From the NCBI RefSeq assembly GCF_003634455.1, contig NZ_RBLC01000001.1, positions 744,001 to 808,000 of the forward strand: DNA of 64,000 nt, read 5' to 3'. Below the pieces are notes generated by a model. It was not told the origin of the DNA, made no database searches, and was given only the letters and a program-made list of their open reading frames with translations. Source of the DNA: Flavobacterium endophyticum. Its GTDB lineage: Bacteria; Bacteroidota; Bacteroidia; Flavobacteriales; Flavobacteriaceae. The translations under genes and the position numbers were made by a program. Below, in pieces: positions 1 to 9,290 of this stretch; position 1 is the stretch's first letter, and each line of letters opens with the position of its first letter.

Positions 1-1015
1 CAGAAGTTGGATCAATATAAGCTCTTCTTCTGATATCTCCTTGCTCAAATGTTCCTAACAAGTTGAAAAGATTTCTTCCCATATCGTGGAAAGGACCTCC
101 AGACAAGTTCGTTCTATTGAAATAGAATGTACCAGCAATACCACCTTGAGCAGCAGGTCTAGCCAAGCTTAAGATAATCTCACCTTGATTAACGTCTGCA
201 AACATTTGACGGTATGGGTTAGTAGTAGTCGCAGTGTAGAAGTTACCTGCTACATAAGGAGTAGCAGCAGTCAAATTCAATCCTGAAGTATTGATTACGA
301 TATCAGCATATTGTGCAGCAAGAGTATAGTTACCTCTGTAAGCATACATTCTAGCTCTGAAAGCGTTCAAGAAATTTTTAGACACAAACTTAAAGCTATT
401 AGCTCCAGCTTGGTCAACTAAGTTAGCATCAGCATAAGTCAAATCAGATTCGATTAATGCGAAAACTTCACCGTTTGTATTTCTAGGTAACTCTTCAGTT
501 AATGCAGGAACTCTATCCATCAAGATTACACCCAATGCATTGTCATCTTTGATATTCTCAGAGAAGAAAGAAAGCAATTGGAAGTGACCGAAAGCTCTTA
601 AAGCTCTTGCTTGAGCAACCATAGAATTATACGCAGCTACTTCATCAGCTTCTGGAGTAATTCTAGCAGCACCTCTTAAAAATCTATTTGTATAGTTAAT
701 CAAAGTGTAATGTGATAACCACATAGCAGCAGGCTCAGCTGTTGCACTATTCAATGTATATTTATACAAATCAAGATTTTGACCCGCATTTTGAGAACCT
801 ATACCTAATTCATCTGTAAATACAGCACTGAATGCAATCTCATTAGTAATTGTTGCTCTATTGTAAACTTGGTTAAGATACAACTGCATGTCATCTAGAG
901 ACTGAAAAGTAACGTTTTCACCGAATTCACCGTCTTGTTCAATACGATAAGCATCCTCGCAAGAAAAAAGCGACAAGCCTATGGCAAACAAAAGTATTAA
1001 TCTTATTTTTTTCAT
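1..1015 (-). CDS. SusD/RagB-family nutrient-binding outer membrane lipoprotein (partial, 3' end outside window)
   Basis: Translating the minus strand from the ATG at 1015 gives a protein beginning MKKIRLILLFAIGLSLFSCE, a lipoprotein signal with lipobox Cys at residue 19. The mature part has the helical TPR-like pattern of SusD proteins (for example LRAFGHFQLLSFFSEN and YADIVINTSG). SusD proteins sit on the cell surface and cap the paired SusC porin to bind a glycan or peptide before TonB-driven uptake. The gene follows its SusC partner by 14 bp in the same direction, so the two form an operon. The C-terminus lies beyond position 1. The substrate cannot be told, because no hydrolase of the locus is in view. 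Confidence 0.9.
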   Translation of the reverse strand, partial: MKKIRLILLFAIGLSLFSCEDAYRIEQDGEFGENVTFQSLDDMQLYLNQVYNRATITNEIAFSAVFTDELGIGSQNAGQNLDLYKYTLNSATAEPAAMWLSHYTLINYTNRFLRGAARITPEADEVAAYNSMVAQARALRAFGHFQLLSFFSENIKDDNALGVILMDRVPALTEELPRNTNGEVFALIESDLTYADANLVDQAGANSFKFVSKNFLNAFRARMYAYRGNYTLAAQYADIVINTSGLNLTAATPYVAGNFYTATTTNPYRQMFADVNQGEIILSLARPAAQGGIAGTFYFNRTNLSGGPFHDMGRNLFNLLGTFEQGDIRRRAYIDPTS

Positions 1016-1029
1016 AATTATCTTTTTTT

Positions 1030-4000
1030 TTAAAATTGTAAGTCTACACCGAAAGAAATAACTTTAGGAGATGGATATCCTCCTTGGTTGCTAGAGTTTA
1101 ATCCTTCAACATCAAATCCTCTCCATTTAGACCAAGTCAAATAGTTTTCTAACTGAGTATAGAATTTTACTCCTGAGAATAATGTCTTATCAAGCAATTT
1201 AGCAGGGAACTCATATCCAAAAGATAAGTTTCTCATTCTGATATAATCAGCATCAACTAAGTATCTGTCAGAGAAAGTCTCAGCAGCATTAATATTTGTA
1301 GCTGTTAATGAAGGAACATTAGAACCAGTGTTTGTTGGCGTCCAAGCATTTAAAAGCTCAGAAACTACAGGACCTGTTCCGATTCCACTAGCTGGATTAG
1401 ACAAGTTCAAAAGGTCAAAATCAAATCTGTAAATATCAGCTACGAAAGAGAAGTTTGCGTTAACAAAGAATCCTTTGTAAGATGTATTGAAACCAAATCC
1501 ACCTTGGTATTTTGGGATCATTGATTTTCCAGAATTTCTTCTATCTTCGTTTGTTGGAGTTTCTGTAAGATTATTGTTTCTATCTAAGAACAATAAGTTA
1601 CCATTATCAGGATTAACTCCTACGTAAGGAACAACAAAATAAGTATTGATTTGGCTACCATTTTGTTGAACAAAATTGTCAGCTACTTGGATAAAATCAT
1701 TTGCTGGGTTTGGATATACTAAATCAGCCCATTCGTTTTTGTTATAAGAACCGTTTACGAATAAATCTAATTTAAAGTCACCTTCTTTGAAAACATCATA
1801 TCTCAATAACAACTCCACACCACTGTTAATAATACTAGATTGAGTATTAGCAGCGATAGTATAAAGCTGGTTAACAGCTGATACGTAGTTGTCATCAAAT
1901 AAGTCTATAGTCTTTTTTCTATACACATCTAACGAACCAGATAAACGTTTCCACATTGTGAAATCAATACCCACGTTAGCTTGTTTAGTAGTTTCCCATT
2001 GAAGGTCAACGTTTGCAATAGTTGCTACACCAAGTGAAGCTGCGTTGTTATAACCTGCTTGAGAAGAGTTCAAATCTCTTACGTTGTTGTTAGCCAAGTA
2101 TAGAGGGTTAGCTCCATAAGCCGCTGCCAATACGTTTTGGTTACCTGTAGTACCGTAAGATGCTCTTAATTTTAAAACATCAAAGATTGAGTTTTCCATG
2201 AAAGCTTCTTGATCGATGTTCCATCTTGCAGAAACAGACCAGAAAGTACCCCAAGTATTGTCTTGGATAAATTTGTAAGAAGCATCTCTACGAACAGTTG
2301 CCTCAACACCATATTTAGAATCATAATCATAACTTGCAGTAGCAAAGTAAGAGAACAATCCAGCATCTCTTTTCAAACCACCAATAATTCTATTATATAA
2401 TGTAGGTGTTGCTGGGTTGAAAGGAACAAAACCAGTACCTGCTCCTAAAGACCAAGTTCTTGGATCAAGACCTTGTTGTGTCCAGTTTTCAGCTCTTCTG
2501 TGAGCTTTAATATACTCATTAAACACAGATACTTCAACAGTATGTTTATCGTTGAAAGTTTTGTTATAGCTCAACTTGTTAACAAGATTGAAAGAGAAAT
2601 CTCTATCTGTTTGTTGTTGCTCAATACCACCAAACTGTGCACCTGCTGGTGTTGCAACGATTGCCAAATAAGATTGTGGCGCTCTTGCAAAAAGTCTTTG
2701 GTTTAGTACATAATCAATACCCATTGTAGTAGTGAAGCTTAACGCATCAGTAAAATTATATGTAGCTGTAGCATTAGCTAAAATTTTAGTCTCTTCGAAT
2801 GAGCTTGGGATATTTTCAGGATTTAAATAATCCATCAACATGAAAGGATTGATTTCGAAACTTGGCGCTCCAAATTCATCAAACAATTGTTGACCATTTA
2901 CATACTGCGCTGGGTTTAAATATGGCTGAGAAGCTAAAAGACCTTGTAATGGATTCTGAAGTGTATTCGCATTAATGTCAGTTCTTGTTTCTTGCTCTAA
3001 CTGAACCCTTTTAGAGTAAGCAGCAGTTAAATTAGTACCATATGTAAATTTACCATCTGCAGACTTACCTGTAAAGTTAGTTCTGAAAGTAAATCTTTTG
3101 AAACCTGTATTTGGAACAATACCATCTTGATCGAAATAGCTCAATGACGTAAAGTTTGTCATGTTCTCACTACCTTGAGTAAAGCTAAGGTTATGATTTT
3201 TTGAGATTCCAGTTCTAAAGAAAACCTTTTGCCAATCTGTATTTGTACCCCAATATTTAATTTGGTTTTCAGTCAATCCTACTGACAATTCAGGAGTTAA
3301 TGGAGAATTCCAGCCCGCAACTTGCTCTGGAGTTAACGTTGCACCCATACCAGCACCCACTATGTTCTCCAATGTAAGAAGCTGTTGAGCGTTTGTAAGC
3401 TTATAATCGTGATCTTGCAAATTTGTAAAACCTGTTGTAGCAGTGTATCTTACTTTCAATTTTGAATTATAAGAACCTCTCTTAGTTTTTACAACAATAA
3501 CCCCGTTTGCTCCTCTATTACCATAAATAGAAGTTGCACCGGCATCTTTAAGAACGTCAATACGCTCGATATCCTCAGAGTTGAAACTTCTGAATACGTT
3601 TTGGTTAGCAGCAACTCCGTCAATAATGAACAAAGGCTCTGTGTTACCATTTACAGAAGAAAGTCCTCTCAAGATTACGTCGATTTTTGCAGAACCTGGC
3701 GAACCAGATGATGTTGCAATGTTCAAACCTGCAACCTGAGACTGAAGTGTTTGCAAAAATGAAACGTTAGGTCTTCCTTCCATAGTCTCTGAAGTAATTG
3801 TAGCAACAGCATTCGCTGATCTTTTCTTACTTGTAGTTCTATAGCTATCCACAACCACAGTTTCCAAAGAAGTCGCTTCTTCTTGCAAAGCCACATTTAC
3901 TGAGCTAGAAGCTCCAACAGTTACTGTAGAAGTTTTATGACCTACATACGTAAACACCAAAACCTCTCCCTGACTTGCAGCGATGGAATACTTACCATCA

Positions 4001-4170
4001 AAATCAGTTTGTGTTCCACGAGTTGTCCCTTTAACTACAACTGCAACGCCAGGCAATGGTAGGCCTTGGCTATCGGTAATTGTACCAGAAATAGTTTTCT
4101 CCTGTGCGAACGAAAACTGCATTGAAAACGCTAGTAAAAGCGCAAAAATCCATTTGAACTTCGATCTCAT
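1030..4170 (-). CDS. SusC/RagA-family TonB-linked outer membrane protein
   Basis: A 1046-residue protein, normal SusC length. A signal peptide (residues 1-22, ending FSFAQ) is followed by a CarboxypepD_reg-like beta-sandwich (about 25-98), a TonB plug (about 115-235, with the SusC signatures LFIIDGV and DVLKDAGATSIYGNRGANGV) and a 22-stranded-type barrel ending in the aromatic residue of GVDLQF. It imports a large substrate across the outer membrane using TonB energy, with the SusD protein encoded 14 bp downstream. No FecR/sigma pair or sulfatase/hydrolase is adjacent inside the window, so the ligand is unknown. Family call is very secure. Confidence 0.96.
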   Translation of the reverse strand: MRSKFKWIFALLLAFSMQFSFAQEKTISGTITDSQGLPLPGVAVVVKGTTRGTQTDFDGKYSIAASQGEVLVFTYVGHKTSTVTVGASSSVNVALQEEATSLETVVVDSYRTTSKKRSANAVATITSETMEGRPNVSFLQTLQSQVAGLNIATSSGSPGSAKIDVILRGLSSVNGNTEPLFIIDGVAANQNVFRSFNSEDIERIDVLKDAGATSIYGNRGANGVIVVKTKRGSYNSKLKVRYTATTGFTNLQDHDYKLTNAQQLLTLENIVGAGMGATLTPEQVAGWNSPLTPELSVGLTENQIKYWGTNTDWQKVFFRTGISKNHNLSFTQGSENMTNFTSLSYFDQDGIVPNTGFKRFTFRTNFTGKSADGKFTYGTNLTAAYSKRVQLEQETRTDINANTLQNPLQGLLASQPYLNPAQYVNGQQLFDEFGAPSFEINPFMLMDYLNPENIPSSFEETKILANATATYNFTDALSFTTTMGIDYVLNQRLFARAPQSYLAIVATPAGAQFGGIEQQQTDRDFSFNLVNKLSYNKTFNDKHTVEVSVFNEYIKAHRRAENWTQQGLDPRTWSLGAGTGFVPFNPATPTLYNRIIGGLKRDAGLFSYFATASYDYDSKYGVEATVRRDASYKFIQDNTWGTFWSVSARWNIDQEAFMENSIFDVLKLRASYGTTGNQNVLAAAYGANPLYLANNNVRDLNSSQAGYNNAASLGVATIANVDLQWETTKQANVGIDFTMWKRLSGSLDVYRKKTIDLFDDNYVSAVNQLYTIAANTQSSIINSGVELLLRYDVFKEGDFKLDLFVNGSYNKNEWADLVYPNPANDFIQVADNFVQQNGSQINTYFVVPYVGVNPDNGNLLFLDRNNNLTETPTNEDRRNSGKSMIPKYQGGFGFNTSYKGFFVNANFSFVADIYRFDFDLLNLSNPASGIGTGPVVSELLNAWTPTNTGSNVPSLTATNINAAETFSDRYLVDADYIRMRNLSFGYEFPAKLLDKTLFSGVKFYTQLENYLTWSKWRGFDVEGLNSSNQGGYPSPKVISFGVDLQF

Positions 4171-4364
4171 ATTTAAATTTATTTGAGTTAGTTATCCTGC
4201 AAACTTCTTAATAATTTCTTAAATAAACAAATATTACTCCGGAATAATATTTTTACGAATGTTAAAAAAGACCATTACTTCAGATTTTTGCACATAATCT
4301 ACCTATTAGATACACAAAAATCAAAAGGTTGCGTTATTTTTTATAGTTTTGCTAAAACGCAGAT

Positions 4365-4973
4365 ATGTTACTTACTAGTTATTCCAATTCAACATTTGAA
4401 TGTGGCACCGACGAAGCCGGCCGAGGATGCCTTGCAGGCCCTGTGACTGCCGCTGCCCTAATACTTCCGGAAAACTTTATCAATGAATTACTGAATGATT
4501 CCAAACAGCTTTCAGAAAAAAATAGAGACCTTTTAAGACCTATAATAGAAGAAAACGCGCTTTGCTTCTCGGTAACGCATATTGAGCCTACAATTATTGA
4601 CGAAATTAACATCTTGAACGCTTCGATACATGCCATGCAATGCTGCATAAAAAAATTAAGCCCTACACCTAATTATATAATAGTAGACGGAAATCGCTTC
4701 AAACCTATAGAAAACATCCCACACAGCTGTATCATCAAAGGTGACAGCAAGTACTTAAGCATTGCCGCCGCTTCTGTTTTAGCAAAAACATATAGGGACG
4801 AATACATGAATCAAATTCATGAAGAATTTCCAATGTATAATTGGAAACAAAACAAAGGCTACCCGACAAAAGAACATCGCGAAGCCATACGGAACTATGG
4901 CACCACAAAATACCATAGGATGTCGTTCCGACTGTTGCCAGAACAATTAGAAATCGATTTTCAAGAATTTTAG
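4365..4973 (+). CDS. rnhB: Ribonuclease HII
   Basis: A 202-residue protein with the RNase HII signature [14 protein letters not shown]. The acidic active site is visible as D16, E17, D108 (in IIVDGNRF) and D127 (in KGDSKY). It cleaves the RNA strand of RNA-DNA hybrids and single ribonucleotides embedded in DNA, in the cytoplasm. Length matches the family (about 200). It stands alone on the plus strand, downstream of a divergent SusC gene, and its last four bases overlap the end of the convergent lipB gene (4970-4973). A TAGTTTTG box at 4344-4351 lies 13 bp before the start codon and could be its -7 element. Confidence 0.96.
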   Translation: MLLTSYSNSTFECGTDEAGRGCLAGPVTAAALILPENFINELLNDSKQLSEKNRDLLRPIIEENALCFSVTHIEPTIIDEINILNASIHAMQCCIKKLSPTPNYIIVDGNRFKPIENIPHSCIIKGDSKYLSIAAASVLAKTYRDEYMNQIHEEFPMYNWKQNKGYPTKEHREAIRNYGTTKYHRMSFRLLPEQLEIDFQEF

Positions 4974-5689
4974 ACCGTTTCTTTTTGGAAAGCCACAAAC
5001 TGTGATTCGAAAAGCTCGGTAAAATGCTTCTTGATCTTTTCTTTCACTTCGGCCACATCTACTTCTTCAATACCAAGTTCGACATTTAAAGAAGTTACCG
5101 CCTTTCCTCTTATTCCGCACGGAATAATATTATCAAAATAGCCAAGATCAGAATTTACATTCAAGGCAAACCCATGCATCGTAACCCAGCGGGAAGCACG
5201 AACGCCCAAAGCACATATTTTTCTAGCAAATGGTGTCCCGACACCCAACCAGACTCCTGTCTCGCCTTCACTCCTAGTTCCTGTCAAGCCATAATCGGCA
5301 AGAACACGAATAAACACTTCTTCTAAAAAGCGCAGGTATTTATGGATGTCTGTGAAAAAATTTTCTAAATCCAATATAGGATAGCCCACGATCTGCCCAG
5401 GCCCATGATAGGTAATATCGCCACCCCGGTTGATTTTATAAAAAGTAGCTCCTTTGTCTTCCAGCTGCTTTTCGCTCAACAGCAGATTGCTCAAATCGCC
5501 ACTCTTTCCTAATGTATACACATGCGGATGTTCTACAAAAAGAAAATAATTTGGAGTTTCCAGTTCCAACTCTTCTCTTCTGTTCCTGATTTTTAGATCC
5601 AGTATGTCCTTGAACAAATCTTCTTGATATTCCCAAGTTTCTTTATAATCTTTCTGACCTAAGTCTAGAAGTTGAATTTTTTTGTTCAT
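4970..5689 (-). CDS. lipB: Octanoyl-[acyl-carrier-protein]:protein N-octanoyltransferase
   Basis: A 239-residue LipB protein that moves octanoate from acyl carrier protein to lipoyl domains of 2-oxoacid dehydrogenases and GcvH, the first step of lipoate synthesis. The family signature [12 protein letters not shown] is at residues 88-99. The catalytic Lys157 ([10 protein letters not shown]) and Cys191 ([11 protein letters not shown]) are present. A TAACTTTG -7 box on the minus strand (5720-5713) lies about 24 bases before the start codon. It converges on rnhB with a 4-bp overlap and has no partner lipA within the window. Confidence 0.96.
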   Translation of the reverse strand: MNKKIQLLDLGQKDYKETWEYQEDLFKDILDLKIRNRREELELETPNYFLFVEHPHVYTLGKSGDLSNLLLSEKQLEDKGATFYKINRGGDITYHGPGQIVGYPILDLENFFTDIHKYLRFLEEVFIRVLADYGLTGTRSEGETGVWLGVGTPFARKICALGVRASRWVTMHGFALNVNSDLGYFDNIIPCGIRGKAVTSLNVELGIEEVDVAEVKEKIKKHFTELFESQFVAFQKETV

Positions 5690-5712
5690 TTCAATTTAAC
5701 CTTTTAAGGATA

Positions 5713-5720
5713 CAAAGTTA
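5713..5720 (-). promoter_or_regulatory. Putative lipB -7 promoter box
   Basis: On the minus strand this reads TAACTTTG, matching the Bacteroidota -7 consensus TAnnTTTG, 24 bp before the lipB start codon. No clear -33 TTTG was found at 19-21 bp. Confidence 0.5.
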
Positions 5721-5815
5721 CAAACTAAAATGCCATGATTTATAAAAGCTAGTTTTCTCTTTAAAATGCATATCAAAAAAATAGCAAACTAACCCTTGCT
5801 CAATCCAAAATCATA

Positions 5816-5853
5816 AAGGCTGTCGCTTAAACGTGACGGCCTTTTTATTTTAT
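5816..5853 (+). terminator. Orphan rho-independent terminator between divergent lipB and lysS
   Basis: AAGGCTGTC and GACGGCCTT form a 9-bp stem (one G-T wobble) around a 10-base loop, followed on the plus strand by TTTTTATTTT. It precedes the lysS promoter and lies after no plus-strand gene, so it would end an unannotated short transcript or be a relic. Confidence 0.6.
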
Positions 5854-5893
5854 CTTTTCAACTTTTTGATTTTCTGACTTTCCAACTTTTAAC

Positions 5894-5901
5894 TATCTTT
5901 G
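5894..5901 (+). promoter_or_regulatory. lysS -7 promoter box
   Basis: TATCTTTG matches the Bacteroidota TAnnTTTG -7 box exactly and sits 21 bp before the lysS ATG. A TTG at 5866-5868 is 25 bp upstream, slightly far for a -33 element. Confidence 0.6.
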
Positions 5902-5922
5902 CACGCTTAAAATTAATACGAT

Positions 5923-7626
5923 ATGCAACTTTCAGAACAAGAAATCATCAGAAGAGAAAAATTGGGCAAGTTGAGAGAACTCGGCATCAACCCATATCCG
6001 GCTAATTTGTTTCCAGTGGACCACACTTCGAAACAGGTCAAGGACGCTTTTGAAGAAGGAAAGAAAGTGATTGTTGCAGGCCGCGTGATGAGTACCCGTA
6101 TTCAAGGAAAAGCTTCTTTTGCTTCCTTGCAAGACAGCGAAGGACGCGTACAGATTTACATCAATCGTGATGAGCTTTGCCCTGGTGAAGACAAGACCTT
6201 ATACAACGAGGTATTCAAAAAATTGGTAGACTTAGGCGATTTCATTGGAGTTGAAGGTGAATTGTTCACTACGCAGGTAGGCGAAAAATCAATCCGCGCT
6301 ACGAATTTCACCCTATTGAGCAAAACCCTTCGTCCGTTGCCTTTACCAAAAACAGATGCTGAAGGCAACCTGCACGATGGTTTTACGGATCCAGAATTGC
6401 GTTACCGCCAGCGTTATGTAGACCTAGTCGTGAATCCGCAGGTAAAAGAAGTTTTCGTAAAAAGAACAAAATTGTTCAATGCGATGCGCAACTTCTTCAA
6501 TACGGCCGGATACATGGAAGTCGAAACTCCTGTATTGCAATCTATCCCTGGAGGTGCTGCCGCTAGGCCGTTTATCACACACCATAACTCTTTGGATATT
6601 CCTTTATACATGAGAATTGCCAACGAATTGTATCTGAAAAGATTGATCGTAGGTGGTTTTGACGGCGTATACGAATTCTCCAAAAACTTCAGAAATGAAG
6701 GAATGGACAGGACGCATAATCCTGAATTCACCGCTATGGAAATCTATGTAGCCTATAAAGACTACAACTGGATGATGGAGTTTACTGAAAATCTTTTGGA
6801 ACATTGCGCTATTGCCGTAAACGGAACTGCCGATGCTACCTTTGGAGAGCACCACGTAAGCTTCAAGGCGCCTTACGCAAGAGTTACAATGACCGACGCC
6901 ATCATAAAATATACTGGTTTTGATATTTCCGGAAAATCCGAAAAAGAAATATTCGAAGCTGCAAAATCTATGGGAATTGCTGTAGATGAAACTATGGGTA
7001 AAGGAAAGCTGATCGACGAAATTTTCGGAGAAAAATGCGAAGGAAACTTTATCCAGCCGACTTTCATTACCGATTATCCAAAAGAAATGAGTCCGCTTTG
7101 CAAAGAACACCGCGACAACCCAGATCTTACAGAGCGTTTTGAATTGATGGTCTGCGGAAAAGAAGTAGCAAATGCGTATTCCGAGCTAAACGACCCGATC
7201 GACCAAAGAGAACGTTTTGAAGCACAGTTGAAATTGTCGGAAAGAGGCGATGACGAAGCGACCCAATTCATCGACAATGATTTCCTTCGAGCTTTAGAAT
7301 ACGGAATGCCTCCTACATCAGGCTTGGGAATCGGCATGGATCGCTTAATTATGTTCTTGACCAATAACGCTTCGATTCAAGAAGTCTTATTCTTCCCTCA
7401 AATGCGTCCTGAGAAAAAAGCAGTAGAGGTAGAATTATCTGCTGAAGAAAAAGGAATCATTGAAATCTTGAAAGCCAATGAAAATGTCATGCCTTTGAAC
7501 TTATTAAAAGTCAAAGCAGACTTAAGCGGTAAAAAATGGGACGCTGCCATGAAATCTTTGTCCAAACATGCCTTGGTAAAAGTAGCCGTAAACGGCGAGG
7601 ACAAAATAGTAGAACATATAGGATAA
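5923..7626 (+). CDS. lysS: Lysyl-tRNA synthetase (class II)
   Basis: A 567-residue class II LysRS that charges tRNA-Lys in the cytoplasm. An OB-fold anticodon-binding domain (about 50-150) precedes the class II core, with motif 2 around FRNEGMDRTHNPEFT and motif 3 at GLGIGMDRLIMF. The core ends near FFPQMRPEKK (about residue 495). A further 70-residue C-terminal extension follows, containing a region rich in Lys and hydrophobics (NLLKVKADLSGKKWD). The extension makes it longer than the roughly 500-residue E. coli enzyme. It is monocistronic: it has its own -7 box and a strong terminator just after the stop. Confidence 0.97.
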   Translation: MQLSEQEIIRREKLGKLRELGINPYPANLFPVDHTSKQVKDAFEEGKKVIVAGRVMSTRIQGKASFASLQDSEGRVQIYINRDELCPGEDKTLYNEVFKKLVDLGDFIGVEGELFTTQVGEKSIRATNFTLLSKTLRPLPLPKTDAEGNLHDGFTDPELRYRQRYVDLVVNPQVKEVFVKRTKLFNAMRNFFNTAGYMEVETPVLQSIPGGAAARPFITHHNSLDIPLYMRIANELYLKRLIVGGFDGVYEFSKNFRNEGMDRTHNPEFTAMEIYVAYKDYNWMMEFTENLLEHCAIAVNGTADATFGEHHVSFKAPYARVTMTDAIIKYTGFDISGKSEKEIFEAAKSMGIAVDETMGKGKLIDEIFGEKCEGNFIQPTFITDYPKEMSPLCKEHRDNPDLTERFELMVCGKEVANAYSELNDPIDQRERFEAQLKLSERGDDEATQFIDNDFLRALEYGMPPTSGLGIGMDRLIMFLTNNASIQEVLFFPQMRPEKKAVEVELSAEEKGIIEILKANENVMPLNLLKVKADLSGKKWDAAMKSLSKHALVKVAVNGEDKIVEHIG

Positions 7627-7643
7627 TTTTCCTGACGCTAACC

Positions 7644-7675
7644 AAAAGGACCGTTTTAATGAACGGTCTTTTTTA
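7644..7675 (+). terminator. lysS rho-independent terminator
   Basis: GACCGTT and AACGGTC pair as a perfect 7-bp stem, extended by AAAAG/CTTTT, followed by a T-run. It lies 18 bp after the lysS stop. Confidence 0.85.
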
Positions 7676-7875
7676 GTATAATCAATTGCCAAACAGCAAA
7701 ATCTTTAATGCACACTAAAACCCTTAACCAAATCAAGAAAGTCTTCAATCCAAATAAAAAGCTTCAACCCACACCATATAATGCTATTTTAGCATAAACT
7801 TTCGAAACTCATCCTACTCAAAGAGAGCAATCCTGTTAAAAAAATTTACAAGTCATAATTTTACCATTATATTTC

Positions 7876-7906
7876 TTTGATTTTATTTTTAAATGATTTA
7901 GATTTG
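7876..7906 (+). promoter_or_regulatory. Consensus Bacteroidota promoter (TTTG-N19-TAGATTTG)
   Basis: TTTG at 7876-7879 and TAGATTTG at 7899-7906 are separated by 19 bases, an exact match to the Bacteroidota -33/-7 arrangement. The start codon of the secreted protein gene is 29 bp downstream. Confidence 0.8.
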
Positions 7907-7935
7907 GTTTCTTAAACCTATTCAAATCAACAATT

Positions 7936-8262
7936 ATGAAAAAAATATTCGCTATTCTTGCTCTTTTCTTAGCATTCTCAATCAGCGCAGTAGCTCAGGA
8001 AGGACAAAAAAATCCTGATACGGCAGCAGCGGCAGATCTTGCAGCCTTAAACAAGGTAGTTCCAATATCAAAAGCATCAGAAAGAGAAATCAAAGAAGCG
8101 TTTTATGCGAAACATAAATTCTTAACGCAGACAGATCTTACTGCAGAGCAAAAAGCACAAATTTCTACAGAAACAGAGGCAAAACTAGCAGAACTATTGT
8201 CGCCAGAGCAGCTTAAAAAACTAAAAGCAAACAGAGAACTTTACAAAAAATTAGTTCAATAA
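7936..8262 (+). CDS. Small secreted helical protein, paralogue of the gene at 8918
   Basis: I do not recognise a named family. The 108-residue product has a signal peptide (residues 1-20, ending SAVAQ). The mature part is Ala/Lys/Glu-rich and helical, and includes the phrases DLTAEQKAQIS and LSPEQLKKL. It aligns by eye along its whole length with the protein at 8918-9235: both have an Ala-Leu-Ser/Asn lead, a KHK/KKHE segment and a C-terminal LLKQL/YKKLV. It has a consensus promoter and its own terminator. With the Spy-like protein at 8416 it forms a three-gene cluster of small periplasmic helical proteins. A periplasmic or chaperone-like role is only a guess. Confidence 0.8.
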   Translation: MKKIFAILALFLAFSISAVAQEGQKNPDTAAAADLAALNKVVPISKASEREIKEAFYAKHKFLTQTDLTAEQKAQISTETEAKLAELLSPEQLKKLKANRELYKKLVQ

Positions 8263-8273
8263 TATATAAAACC

Positions 8274-8302
8274 AAAAGCCCGCTTATAAGCGGGCTTTTT
8301 TT
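8274..8302 (+). terminator. Rho-independent terminator
   Basis: AAAAGCCCGC and GCGGGCTTTT pair around a TTATAA loop and run into seven T. It ends the transcript of the gene at 7936. Confidence 0.9.
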
Positions 8303-8415
8303 AGCTCCTTTTTTTCTGAAAATCTTAAATAAATCAGAAAAAACACCTTCTCATTAAACCTTTTATTTTTATCAAGGTCTTACCATCAAACTAAAAATTA
8401 ATAAAAGGAAAAATT

Positions 8416-8838
8416 ATGAAAAAAATGTTTGCACTTGCAGTATTGATGATCGGAATGACGTCGTTTGCACAAGAAAAGCCAGCAGAAGGCAAAAGAGCAG
8501 AAAAAGCTAGAATGGAAAAATTGACTCCAGAACAGCGTAATGAAAAACACTTAAAAAAGCTGACTACCGATTTAAACCTAAGCGAATCACAACAAAAGCA
8601 GATGGCAGCAGTACTTTCTGAACAATCTGCAAAAAGAGAAGCTAAAAGAGCCGAAAGAGAAAAAGTAATGGAAGCGAAACGTTCTGAAAGAAAGGCGGAA
8701 ATGGAAGCCACAGACGCAAAAATCAAAGCCATTTTAACTCCAGAACAGACTAAAAAATGGGAAGCCATGAAGACGGAAAGACGCGAAAAAGCCAAAGAAA
8801 AACTGCAAGACAGAAAAAAAAGAGCTGAAAAAAAGTAA
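8416..8838 (+). CDS. Secreted Spy/CpxP-like helical protein with LTPEQ motifs
   Basis: A 140-residue protein with an 18-residue signal peptide (ending TSFAQ). The mature chain is highly charged, with Lys, Arg, Glu and Ala making up most of it, and is predicted to be a long helix or coiled coil. Two LTPEQ motifs (near residues 36 and 112) and LNLSESQQKQM recall the LTxxQ repeats of Spy/CpxP periplasmic chaperones and metal-stress sensors. The match is by motif only. It lies between two genes paralogous to each other (7936 and 8918). No terminator separates it from 8918, so those two may share a transcript. Confidence 0.8.
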   Translation: MKKMFALAVLMIGMTSFAQEKPAEGKRAEKARMEKLTPEQRNEKHLKKLTTDLNLSESQQKQMAAVLSEQSAKREAKRAEREKVMEAKRSERKAEMEATDAKIKAILTPEQTKKWEAMKTERREKAKEKLQDRKKRAEKK

Positions 8839-8917
8839 GCAAAAGTTGACTCTTTTTTGAAATTATCTTAAATTGGCTTCAAATTTGATATACTATATCA
8901 AAACAAATTCATTTATT

Positions 8918-9235
8918 ATGAAAAAATTTATTGCTATTCTATCTGTATTTTTTGCCTTCACGATTGCTTCTTTTGCACAAGCAAATCCAGCCGAACAAGC
9001 AAAAAAAGATGTTGCTTCCTTATCCGAGGCGGTAACGCTGAGCGAGCAGAATAAAGCCACATTCTTGGAGCTTTTCAAAAAGAAGCATGAAGCGCTGTCA
9101 AAACCAGGGCTTTCAGATGACAAGAAAAAAGTCATTTACAAATCGATCGATGCTAAATTGAGAGGTACTTTAAATGCCGACCAGATGGCTAAAATCGACA
9201 GTAATCCTGCATTATTAAAACAATTGACTCAATAA
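8918..9235 (+). CDS. Small secreted helical protein, paralogue of the gene at 7936
   Basis: The ATG at 8918 was chosen because it gives a clean signal peptide (MKKFIAILSVFFAFTIASFA). An in-frame upstream ATG at 8873 would put 15 unusual residues before it. The product is 105 residues. The mature part (about 85 residues) is helical and resembles the product of 7936, for example LSEAVTLSEQNKATFLELF against LNKVVPISKASEREIKEAF. Function unknown. A perfect palindromic terminator follows and is shared with hemL on the other strand. Confidence 0.8.
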   Translation: MKKFIAILSVFFAFTIASFAQANPAEQAKKDVASLSEAVTLSEQNKATFLELFKKKHEALSKPGLSDDKKKVIYKSIDAKLRGTLNADQMAKIDSNPALLKQLTQ

Positions 9236-9256
9236 TAACAATTGAGCATGTAATAG

Positions 9257-9290
9257 AAAAAAGGCTTTCCGATCGGAAAGCCTTTTTATT
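9257..9290. terminator. Bidirectional terminator between the small secreted gene and hemL
   Basis: AAGGCTTTCCGATCGGAAAGCCTT is an uninterrupted 24-base palindrome flanked by A-run and T-run, so it can end transcription from both sides. Confidence 0.9.

Larger units (their letters stand above)
7627..7935. other. Intergenic region (309 bp) between lysS and a small secreted protein gene
   Basis: It holds the lysS terminator at 7644-7675 and a full promoter at 7876-7906. The 200 AT-rich bases between them show no reading frame, repeat or RNA structure that I can recognise. Confidence 0.6.

Noticed and set aside
6604..7110. 168-residue minus-strand frame inside lysS
   Set aside because: Antisense shadow of a conserved gene; no start signals or recognisable protein features.
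8873..8917. Upstream start for the secreted protein gene at 8918
   Set aside because: It would place 15 residues before a standard signal peptide.
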